A stretch of DNA of 64,000 nt, from positions 62,001 through 126,000 of the forward strand of contig NZ_JABSNU010000011.1 in the NCBI RefSeq assembly GCF_013266735.1, in the 5' to 3' direction. The notes below the pieces were generated by a model, which had not been told where the DNA came from, made no database searches, and was given only the letters and a program-made list of their open reading frames with translations. Position numbers and translations under genes: made by a program. This DNA comes from Pedobacter foliorum (GTDB taxonomy: Bacteria > Bacteroidota > Bacteroidia > Sphingobacteriales > Sphingobacteriaceae). Positions 1-7,661 of the stretch are shown here, in pieces; the first letter of the stretch is position 1, and each line of letters begins with the position of its first letter.

Positions 1-2160
1 CCGCTTTCAAAGGCCGTACGTAATGATATGCCTCAGTTTGAAAAGGTTGCTGCAATTCAAAGTACGGGAGGGGTAGTTTTGGTTCGTGATGAAGCAGGTA
101 GAACTACCTTTAAGGAAGACACACGAATTTTTTATACACAACCGGAATTCTTTGATATTTTCGACTTAACATGGCTAGCTGGAACATCAAGCATAGCCCT
201 AACACAACCTAATAGTGTTGTGCTGTCTCAAGATAAAGCGACAAAATACTTTGGCGACTGGCGAAAAGCAATGGGTAAAACCATCCGCTTTAGAAACCAA
301 ATGGATTTAAAAGTAACAGGGATATTTAAAGAGATGCCAGAAAATAGTACGCTCGCCTTAAATATTCTTGTCAGCTATGCTAACTATCCTTATAAAGATA
401 GTGACAATTGGGGATCGGTAGGTTCAAGTTCAGAATGCTATGTGTTATTAAAAAAGGGCGTAGATATAGGCTCGCTAGATGGGGCCTTAGCTCAGTTTAA
501 TAAAAAATATTATAAGAACGATACAGATGGAAATCGTCAGTTCCATGCCTTTCAACCTTTAAAGGATATTCATCAAAATGCCCGTTATGGAAACTTCTCC
601 GGGAAAAGAATGGAGAAGAAAGAAATTTATAGTTTGTCAATTATTGGTGCATTTTTACTCCTTACAGCTTGTATTAATTTTATAAATCTGGCAACTGCAC
701 AAGCGGTAAGCAGATCAAAAGAAGTAGGCATCAGAAAGGTAATGGGTAGTCGACGCAAGCAGTTGGTGATGCAGTTTTTAGGAGAAACGCTAACCATCAG
801 CATCATCTCAGTATTAATTGCCTGTGTACTTACGGAATTTGCCTTGCCTTATATGCAGAATCTTTTCGATGAGCAGATCTCGTTTAGCATGTTAGAACAT
901 CCGGTAATCTTTGTTTTTCTAATTGTATTGGTGCTTGTTGTTAGTTTTCTTGCCGGCCTTTATCCATCATTAATTATGTCGGGCTTTAGCCCTGCACTTG
1001 CCATCAAGAATAAAATGACGGCAAGTAATGCCGGAGGTTTAGGTTTACGCAAAATATTGGTGGTAGTTCAGTTTACCATTACCATAATCCTCATCATTTC
1101 TACCCTGGTGGTATTAAAACAAATGAACTATATGCGCCAACAGCCACTAGGATTTAATCCTGATGCAGTAGCTGTGGTAGGTATGCCGGCTGATAGCTTA
1201 AGTCAGCTTAAGTACAGTAGTTTAAAAGAACGGTTGCTCAAAGTTCCAGGCATTAGTAATCTAACTTTTTGCGATGTACCTCCATCATCAAATAATATAG
1301 CAGAAAGTAGCTTTTCGCTTAATGGCATCAAAGTCAAAGATTTTCAAGTTAGAAAGATGTATGGGGATATTGACTACTTCAAGACTTTTGATTTAAAATT
1401 AATTGCCGGTAAACTACCCTATAAAAGTGATACGACTAATGGCTATATCGTAAATCAAACGTTTTTAAAAATGTCGAATATTAAAACTCCTGAACAGGCT
1501 TTGGGTAAACTGCTGGAGGTTAATGGCAAAAAGTTTCCAATAGTTGGCATTGTTAAGGATTTTAATGATAAATCACTTCGTCAGGCAATTTCACCAATTC
1601 TGATTTCATCTCAAAAGAATGAGTATTACAATATGGCCATCAAAATGGATAGTAAACAAATGATGACTGCGATGAAACAGGTAGATAAGATTTGGAATGA
1701 ACTTTTCCCTAATGATGTTTATGGTTCTGCATTTTTAAATGATGATTTAAACAGTTATTACAATACCGAACGTGTTATGGGTGTATTGTTTAGGGTGTTT
1801 TCTGGTGTCATCATCTTCATTTCATTCATAGGTCTTTTTGGTCTGATTTCATTTGTAGCGTCTCAACGTACCAGGGAAGTGGCCATCCGAAAGGTATTGG
1901 GCGCCTCTAATTACGAATTGGTAAGGATGCTGAATGGTTCCTTTTTGTTAATGGTTTTTTTAGCCAATCTGGTAGCATGGCCTTTAGCTTATATATTTGT
2001 TAGTAAATGGTTGAGTGAGTTTGCTTACAGAATACCCCTTAGCATTTGGCCATTTGCAATAGCTATGGCTATTTCAATGACAATAACATTTATTACGGTG
2101 AGTTTGCGCTCTTACAAGGCTGCTCAAACCAATCCAATTGATGCCTTAAAATACGAGTAG
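1..2160 (+). CDS. MacB/FtsX-type ABC transporter permease, 5' end outside window
   Basis: The reading frame is open from base 1, so the N-terminus and first membrane segment lie upstream of the window. What remains is a periplasmic MacB_PCD-like domain, then an FtsX block of three membrane segments beginning near the conserved GIRKVMGS motif, a second periplasmic domain, and a C-terminal FtsX block with AIRKVLGAS. The protein ends NPIDALKYE, the usual end of this Bacteroidota family. Such permeases work with a LolD/MacB-like ATPase and move or extract molecules at the inner membrane without being a classical channel. It lies 26 bp before an ATPase gene and is probably in one operon with it. 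The substrate cannot be read from the sequence. Confidence 0.9.
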   Translation, partial: PLSKAVRNDMPQFEKVAAIQSTGGVVLVRDEAGRTTFKEDTRIFYTQPEFFDIFDLTWLAGTSSIALTQPNSVVLSQDKATKYFGDWRKAMGKTIRFRNQMDLKVTGIFKEMPENSTLALNILVSYANYPYKDSDNWGSVGSSSECYVLLKKGVDIGSLDGALAQFNKKYYKNDTDGNRQFHAFQPLKDIHQNARYGNFSGKRMEKKEIYSLSIIGAFLLLTACINFINLATAQAVSRSKEVGIRKVMGSRRKQLVMQFLGETLTISIISVLIACVLTEFALPYMQNLFDEQISFSMLEHPVIFVFLIVLVLVVSFLAGLYPSLIMSGFSPALAIKNKMTASNAGGLGLRKILVVVQFTITIILIISTLVVLKQMNYMRQQPLGFNPDAVAVVGMPADSLSQLKYSSLKERLLKVPGISNLTFCDVPPSSNNIAESSFSLNGIKVKDFQVRKMYGDIDYFKTFDLKLIAGKLPYKSDTTNGYIVNQTFLKMSNIKTPEQALGKLLEVNGKKFPIVGIVKDFNDKSLRQAISPILISSQKNEYYNMAIKMDSKQMMTAMKQVDKIWNELFPNDVYGSAFLNDDLNSYYNTERVMGVLFRVFSGVIIFISFIGLFGLISFVASQRTREVAIRKVLGASNYELVRMLNGSFLLMVFLANLVAWPLAYIFVSKWLSEFAYRIPLSIWPFAIAMAISMTITFITVSLRSYKAAQTNPIDALKYE

Positions 2161-2186
2161 AATTAAATATTTAAAAACATAATCTC

Positions 2187-2876
2187 ATGATAGAATTAAA
2201 AAATATAGAGAAATATTACGCTAACAAAGGTGTAAAAAGTTATATCCTTCGTCACGTAACCACCAGCATAAAACAAGGTGAATTTGTTTCCATTATGGGC
2301 CCGTCTGGTGCCGGTAAATCTACTTTGCTAAATATACTTGGGATGCTGGAAGAGCCAACCTACGGACAGTATGAGTTTATGGGCGAAGATGTAGTTTCAT
2401 TAAACGAACGTAAGCGCATAGAATTGTATCGCAACCATATTGGCTTTGTGTTTCAGGCTTATCATTTAATTGATGAAATGACGGTAGCTGAAAACATTGA
2501 GGCTCCATTACTCTATAAAAAGGTTCCGGGCCCTGAGCGTAGAAGTCGTATTGCTGATATGTTGGACAGGTTTAATATGGTAGCTAAAAGTGATCTTTTC
2601 CCTAATCAATTGTCAGGTGGTCAACAGCAATTGGTAGGTATTGCGCGTGCTTTGGTAGCACAGCCATCTATCATTTTAGCCGATGAGCCTACAGGAAACC
2701 TACAATCTGCACAGGCATTGCAAATTATGGATCTGTTTAAAAAACTAAACGAAGAAGAGGGGATTACTATAGTTCAGGTTACCCACTCTGAAGTTAATGC
2801 TGCCTATGGTAGTCGTATCCTGCATTTATTGGATGGGGTTATTAAGGAGGATGTAACCGTTCAGCAAACTGTTTAA
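2187..2876 (+). CDS. ABC transporter ATP-binding protein, MacB/LolD-like
   Basis: A 229-aa nucleotide-binding subunit of the type that partners FtsX-like permeases. Visible motifs are Walker A (GPSGAGKST, about residues 39-47), the Q-loop (GFVFQAYHL), the ABC signature LSGGQQQLVGIARAL, Walker B with the switch (IILADEPTGNL) and the H-loop histidine (VTHSE). The signature carries Leu where the Arg of LSGGQQQRV is usual; I recall this variant from Bacteroidota paralogs, so it need not mean loss of activity. It sits between two permease genes, 26 bp after one and 17 bp before the other, which suggests a single exporter or two permeases sharing one ATPase. Confidence 0.93.
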   Translation: MIELKNIEKYYANKGVKSYILRHVTTSIKQGEFVSIMGPSGAGKSTLLNILGMLEEPTYGQYEFMGEDVVSLNERKRIELYRNHIGFVFQAYHLIDEMTVAENIEAPLLYKKVPGPERRSRIADMLDRFNMVAKSDLFPNQLSGGQQQLVGIARALVAQPSIILADEPTGNLQSAQALQIMDLFKKLNEEEGITIVQVTHSEVNAAYGSRILHLLDGVIKEDVTVQQTV

Positions 2877-2893
2877 ATAATCTCTGATAACAT

Positions 2894-5305
2894 ATGTTCA
2901 AACTCAATCTTAAAATAGCCTTTCGTAATCTGGTTAAAAATAGGGTTTATACTGCAATTAATATTGGAGGATTGGCACTTGGACTTACCGGTTTTGTACT
3001 CTTGTTGTTATTTATTAACCATGAAAATAGTTATGACAAATGGGATCCGAAACTAGAAAATGTTTACCAGATCAGAGAATTTTACAATCTTTCCACTCCT
3101 GATAATAGGCCGCATTGGCAGGAACTTAATAATTCCCGAAATGCAGCAATGCTCAAAAAAAGCATCCCTCAGTTTAAATATGTTACTAAGATTGATAATG
3201 ATTGGGGGGATGTTGTTTCCATAAAAACCGGGCTTGCCGACCCTTTAGTATTAAAGGGATTTGTTAATGCCGATTCTCTATTCTTTAAGGTATTCCCTTA
3301 TCAGTTTCTGCAGGGCAACAAAAATAATGCATTGCAATCCCCTAATTCAGTAGTTCTGAAGCGTAGCACTGCAAAGTTGTTGTTTGGTACTAATGAGGCT
3401 TTAGGAAAAACCATTAAGATATTTGTTGGGAAGGGCGATGCTGGCTCAACCTATACTGTAACAGGTGTGGTTGAAGATCCCTCGGCTCCAGAAAGCCTTA
3501 AGTTTAATGCAATACTGCATGATGGAGAAAGAGAAAAAGACCCTGAGAATTTGAATGTCACGACTCCTTGTAAAATATACGGTTTAGTAAATGCAGCAAT
3601 AGATACAAATGCGCTAAATAAAACAATTAACAGCGGTCATTTTGAATATAAAAGTAAACTCTATGGTGAAACACAAAATAAGGCTGGTTCTAAAAGTACA
3701 CGCGTTCCGAGTTTAAAAATTATCCCTTTAAAAGATGTCCATGCTAATCCTCCTTTTGCAAAAAACTGGATTGATAAAATTAAGCCTGTAGTGGCACTAT
3801 CTATATTTTTACTGTTGATATCAGTCATCAATTTTATTAATCTTGCCACAGCTCAATCTGTACAAAGAGCTAAAGAAGTTGGTGTTAAAAAGGTATTGGG
3901 GACAAGTAAGAAACAGCTTATGTGGCAGTTTCTTTTAGAGGCGGCTATTCAAAGTATGCTGGCCTTATTAGTTAGTATTGCACTTGTTGAACTGTTACTG
4001 CCCGCCTTTAGTAGTAATTTTGATGCACAGCTTAACTTTTGGCACAATACAAAACTAGTAGTTATATTGTTCCAGCTATTAGCTGTCTTTATTGTAGTTA
4101 CCTTATTGGCTGGTTTGTACCCTGCAGCTGTACTGTCTAACTATAATCCCATTGCTGTATTAAAAGGAAATTATGAGCATAGTTTTAAAGGCATTGCTTT
4201 AAGAAACGGATTAGTTATTGTTCAGTTTGCAATTGCGGCAACATTTATAATCTCAATTGGTGTAATGCAATCACAAACAAATTTCTTAGTGAATAAGGAT
4301 CTTGGTTTTGATCGTTCTCATCTCATCAATATATCAACCAATTATGATGACCGGTTTGCTGAAAGGATAAAAAAAATACCCGGAGTTGAATACGTAGCCA
4401 CTACAACTCAGGTAATGGGTAATTCATTTAACGTTTCTGAAAAAGTAGTGTATAAAAGTAACACCTTTGATTTCAATACTGTAACAGTTACCATGGAAAC
4501 ATTGCCAGCTTTGGGTGTACGACTGGTTAGTGGTAGGCTGTTCTCTAAAGAGTATAAACAGGATACAATAAATACGGTCGTTTTAAATGAAGCAGCTGCA
4601 AAATTACTTGGTGGAAATATCGTTGGACAGGATTATGATGTGCCAGATGAAAAGAAAAAATATACTTTTCGCATCATCGGAGTGATCAAAGATTATAATA
4701 ATGAAGGTTTTGATAAGACCGTTTTGCCTACAGTTTATAAGGTTACTCATTTGGGGGGCATGTCTAGTACCAATAATCTTTTAGTCCGTTTCAATACTGA
4801 TAATTACCAACATATGCTCGAATCAGTAAGGTTGGAGTGGATGAAAATTTCCCCTGAATTTCCAATGATATATACCTCTGGAGAGGATGCTTTTCAAGCG
4901 CAGATACTTTCAGACAAACGTTTCATGAAAATGATTACAATTTTTAGTGTCTTTTCAATATTACTTTCTTTGCTTGGTTTATTTGCCTTATCAGCATTTG
5001 TTTCAAAACGAAGAACTAAGGAAATTGCTGTCCGTAAAGTGTTGGGTGCGTCTAATTTGCAAATAGTTAATATGTTGAATCGCTCTTTTATGGTGATGGT
5101 TGTAGTGGCAAACCTAATCAGCTGGCCTGTTTCTTACATCATCATGAATAAATGGCTACAAGGATTTGCCTATCGGGTTGATATGCCGTTCGCTCCATTT
5201 GTGCTTGCAACTTTAATGTCTTTAATAATAGCGGCATTTACAGTTAGTATACAGGCAAGAAAGGCTGCGGTTAGCAATCCTGTAAAGGCGCTGAAGTATG
5301 AGTAA
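2894..5305 (+). CDS. MacB/FtsX-type ABC transporter permease
   Basis: A full-length 803-aa permease. It has an N-terminal membrane segment (about residues 20-42), a periplasmic MacB_PCD-like domain, a three-segment FtsX block starting near GVKKVLGTS (about residue 330), a second periplasmic domain, and a C-terminal FtsX block with AVRKVLGAS. It ends NPVKALKYE. It follows the ATPase gene by 17 bp and is paralogous to the truncated permease at the start of the window. It is probably part of a mechanotransmission or export ABC system; the substrate is unknown. Large families of these permeases in one genome are typical of Sphingobacteriaceae. Confidence 0.92.
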   Translation: MFKLNLKIAFRNLVKNRVYTAINIGGLALGLTGFVLLLLFINHENSYDKWDPKLENVYQIREFYNLSTPDNRPHWQELNNSRNAAMLKKSIPQFKYVTKIDNDWGDVVSIKTGLADPLVLKGFVNADSLFFKVFPYQFLQGNKNNALQSPNSVVLKRSTAKLLFGTNEALGKTIKIFVGKGDAGSTYTVTGVVEDPSAPESLKFNAILHDGEREKDPENLNVTTPCKIYGLVNAAIDTNALNKTINSGHFEYKSKLYGETQNKAGSKSTRVPSLKIIPLKDVHANPPFAKNWIDKIKPVVALSIFLLLISVINFINLATAQSVQRAKEVGVKKVLGTSKKQLMWQFLLEAAIQSMLALLVSIALVELLLPAFSSNFDAQLNFWHNTKLVVILFQLLAVFIVVTLLAGLYPAAVLSNYNPIAVLKGNYEHSFKGIALRNGLVIVQFAIAATFIISIGVMQSQTNFLVNKDLGFDRSHLINISTNYDDRFAERIKKIPGVEYVATTTQVMGNSFNVSEKVVYKSNTFDFNTVTVTMETLPALGVRLVSGRLFSKEYKQDTINTVVLNEAAAKLLGGNIVGQDYDVPDEKKKYTFRIIGVIKDYNNEGFDKTVLPTVYKVTHLGGMSSTNNLLVRFNTDNYQHMLESVRLEWMKISPEFPMIYTSGEDAFQAQILSDKRFMKMITIFSVFSILLSLLGLFALSAFVSKRRTKEIAVRKVLGASNLQIVNMLNRSFMVMVVVANLISWPVSYIIMNKWLQGFAYRVDMPFAPFVLATLMSLIIAAFTVSIQARKAAVSNPVKALKYE

Positions 5306-5345
5306 TTAAGTGCTACATAATGTTCAAACTTTAATTTTATACAAT

Positions 5346-5726
5346 ATGATAACAAAAATTATAGTATCTGTTTTAGCTGTTTCAAGTATGATGTTTTTAA
5401 ACATTCAAAACCCTCATTCCAGCAAGGCGGAATCAAAATTCAAACCGGATACACTTACGCAATTCGGATTTAGTGCCAACCGGGCGAAAGAGTGTGCGGC
5501 AGTTAGTTGCAGAGAAAATTTCGTAGCAAAAGCTCAAAAATTGAGATCTCGTTTGATAGTTTACAAATCTGGGACTCATTGGATATCTACGGACAATAAT
5601 GAGGCGCTTACAACCATCCTTAAAGTATATCCCTTAAAGAAGATTGCAGTGTGCACAGGAAATATCAAGGTTAATGGAAAGCGTATATCTCAACGAAATC
5701 TTGTGATACTGAGAGATAGTGATTAG
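5346..5726 (+). CDS. small exported protein of unknown function
   Basis: About 126 aa from the ATG chosen here. An in-frame upstream start at 5310 would put a less signal-like sequence in front. The first 20 residues are hydrophobic after a lysine (MITKIIVSVLAVSSMMFLNI), consistent with a signal peptide or anchor. The mature part is basic, with two cysteines close together (ECAAVSC). I do not recognise a family. It starts 40 bp after the permease, in the same direction, and may be cotranscribed with the ABC genes. The reading frame is clean and codon use matches its neighbours, so I believe it is real. Confidence 0.6.
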   Translation: MITKIIVSVLAVSSMMFLNIQNPHSSKAESKFKPDTLTQFGFSANRAKECAAVSCRENFVAKAQKLRSRLIVYKSGTHWISTDNNEALTTILKVYPLKKIAVCTGNIKVNGKRISQRNLVILRDSD

Positions 5727-5789
5727 GGTGATGTCTAGTAGCAAGTTTCTATATTAATGGCATGGCATGGTCGAAGGCGATAAAAGATG

Positions 5790-6217
5790 TTATTTGATAT
5801 TATACAAACCACTTATGGCTTCCTGAAAACCAATAATGTTAAATTGGTTGCCGAACGCGACTTTAATAAAAGTTTCGCTTCTGACAGGAAAATATCAATC
5901 AGATAACCAGAATCACAAAAGAGCTAAATCCTGACTTTCCTTTAGAGATTAAATTTGTTGACAGTTTAGTAGCCGAGAAATTTGAGCATGAACTGATGCT
6001 GTCTATAATATCAAACTTATAAGTACTAGGTGCAAGCATTGGCAGTATTACCGCCCTCCTGTCAGTAAGCTTTATTAAAATAGTTATCATCGCAATGGTA
6101 TTGGCTATGCCAATAGGATAACTGATTGATGCATTTTGATTGCATTGTTTTCTGTTAGTTGGCAAGGTATACAGTGCTGCAAAGACAAATCCCGTGGATG
6201 CATTGAAATACGAATAA
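5790..6217 (+). pseudogene. decayed remnant of a third FtsX-type permease
   Basis: Translation in shifting frames gives family pieces in the right order: YGFLKTNNVKLVAERDF (periplasmic domain), then after a frame change a stretch containing LNPDFPLEIKFVDSLVAEKF, then VLGASIGSITALLSVSF (the RKVLGAS loop with Lys changed to a stop), then AMVLAMPIG followed by stops, and the terminal TNPVDALKYE ending at 6217. Whole membrane segments are missing. This is a deleted, frameshifted copy of the permease type found just upstream. The left boundary is approximate. Confidence 0.82.
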
Positions 6218-6257
6218 ATGCTTATTAGTGCAATGAAGCATTTATCTTTGCATCATG
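6215..6257 (+). promoter_or_regulatory. promoter with flanking inverted repeat, near-leaderless start
   Basis: An 8-bp inverted repeat (aaatgctt at 6216-6223, aagcattt at 6236-6243, 12-nt loop) lies directly before and touches a -7 element TATCTTTG (6243-6250). A start of transcription about 7 nt further on would fall at or next to the ATG at 6255, giving an almost leaderless mRNA. The inverted repeat could be an operator or the leftover terminator of the permease remnant. I did not find a good -33 TTTG. Confidence 0.45.
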
Positions 6258-7052
6258 CAACGCAGTTTTACAGATCAGCTAAACAGGGAAATTTCAATCA
6301 ACTATCCGCCAAAGCGGATTATCTCTTTAGTGCCATCTCAAACAGAGTTGCTGTTTGAGCTTGGGTTGGATAAGGAAATAATAGGGCTCACTAAATTCTG
6401 CATTCATCCTATTGAAAAGTTTGCGGAGCGAACTAAAATAGGAGGCACTAAGAAATTAAACATTGAACTGATAAGGGAGCTAAAACCAGACCTGATCATT
6501 GGCAATAAAGAAGAAAACCAGCAATCGCAGATTGAAATGCTAATGGAAGATTATCCCGTATGGATGAGCGACATTTATACTTTAGAAGATGCCAAGAAAA
6601 CCATTACACAAATAGGGGAGCTGGTAGACAGGCAACCCGAAGCTTCTTACTTAAATCATTTGATAAGCGCTGGTTTCAACGATCTTCAAACTCTAGCCGT
6701 ACAAAACGGAATCAATAAAAAAGTTGCTTACCTGATCTGGAAAAAGCCATATATGCTGGCTGGCAGAGACACCTTTATAGATAACATTTTAGCAATAAAC
6801 GGCCTTAGCAATGTAATTAAAGAAAGAAGATATCCTGAAATTGAGCTAAGCGAACTGGCCGAATTAAAACCCGATTTGATATTCTTATCCTCAGAACCTT
6901 ATCCCTTCAAAGAAGAACACCTTGAAGAAATAAGGCAGGTAATACCTGAGGCAAAAGTAATGCTGGTTGATGGAGAAATGTTCTCCTGGTATGGTAGCCG
7001 ACTGGTTAAAGCAGTTCAATATCTGTTTCAGCTTCAAAAGGAACTTTATTAA
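6255..7052 (+). CDS. helical-backbone metal receptor / BtuF-like substrate-binding protein without signal peptide
   Basis: A 265-aa protein of the periplasmic-binding fold used for cobalamin, haem or iron-siderophore uptake. The N-terminal lobe begins RIISLVPSQTELLFELGL, followed by IKPDL-like repeats (ELKPDLIIGNKEEN), a central linking helix (about 110-140) and a C-terminal lobe (AELKPDLIFLSSEPYPF). The start MQRSFTDQLNREI lacks any signal peptide or lipobox, and no ABC permease or TonB receptor lies nearby. The protein therefore seems cytoplasmic, or exported by unknown means. Cobalamin or metal binding is a family-level inference. Confidence 0.75.
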   Translation: MQRSFTDQLNREISINYPPKRIISLVPSQTELLFELGLDKEIIGLTKFCIHPIEKFAERTKIGGTKKLNIELIRELKPDLIIGNKEENQQSQIEMLMEDYPVWMSDIYTLEDAKKTITQIGELVDRQPEASYLNHLISAGFNDLQTLAVQNGINKKVAYLIWKKPYMLAGRDTFIDNILAINGLSNVIKERRYPEIELSELAELKPDLIFLSSEPYPFKEEHLEEIRQVIPEAKVMLVDGEMFSWYGSRLVKAVQYLFQLQKELY

Positions 7053-7096
7053 CCAGGCCGGCTTAGGTTGAATTATTTATCTTTAAAAGTCATTTG

Positions 7097-7621
7097 TTAC
7101 TTTAACAAAGTAACCTCAACTCTTCTGTTTTTTAAACGTCCTTCTTTGGTTTTATTGTCAGCAATTGGCTGAGTGTCGCCTAATCCTGAAGTTTCGATTC
7201 TATTGCCATTAATGCCTAAGCTAATCAGGTATTTTTTAACAGATACTGCACGTTTCTCTGATAACCATTGGTTGTATTTTTCAGTTCCGGTTTTATCTGA
7301 GTGCCCTTCGATAAGGATTTTACGACTTGCATCTTTTTGTTTTAAAACTGTTGCAACATCCGAAATGCTCTTTTTTGAACCTTCATTTAAATACGAAGAG
7401 TTGGTAGGAAACAAAATCTCTGAGCTAAATGTGAATTTAATTCCGGCATTTGTGCGCTCTACCTGACTTTCAGGAAGATTTTTTCTAATTTTGTCAAGCT
7501 CAGTGTCGCCTGCTGGTTTCTCTACAGCAGTTGGAGTGGTTTGTACGATTTTCTTTTTTGTCTTACACGAGAGTGTTACGCTAACTGCGAGCGCTAAAAA
7601 TAAGATGGTTCTCTTTGTCAT
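7097..7621 (-). CDS. OmpA-family lipoprotein
   Basis: A 174-aa protein with a lipoprotein signal (about 15 hydrophobic residues, then LSCK, lipidated Cys near residue 19), a short lysine-rich linker, and a C-terminal OmpA-like peptidoglycan-binding domain (about 65-174). The domain shows the motif ILIEGHSDKTGTEKYNQWLS and the closing ERR-type motif GRLKNRRVEVTL. It should sit in the outer membrane and clamp it to peptidoglycan. It lies 40 bp downstream of the M1 aminopeptidase gene on the same strand and may share its transcript. Confidence 0.9.
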   Translation of the reverse strand: MTKRTILFLALAVSVTLSCKTKKKIVQTTPTAVEKPAGDTELDKIRKNLPESQVERTNAGIKFTFSSEILFPTNSSYLNEGSKKSISDVATVLKQKDASRKILIEGHSDKTGTEKYNQWLSEKRAVSVKKYLISLGINGNRIETSGLGDTQPIADNKTKEGRLKNRRVEVTLLK

Positions 7622-7661
7622 TTGTATATTTAGTTTGTGTGTTAATTCAAATTGTTGGTTG

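Noticed and set aside
2600..2660. ABC signature LSGGQQQLVGIA as evidence for an inactive ATPase
   Set aside because: The Arg-to-Leu change occurs in related Bacteroidota ATPases as I recall them, and Walker A, Walker B, Q-loop and H-loop are intact.
5899..6165. 88-codon minus-strand ORF
   Set aside because: It is antisense to the decayed permease, whose own strand carries recognisable family segments.
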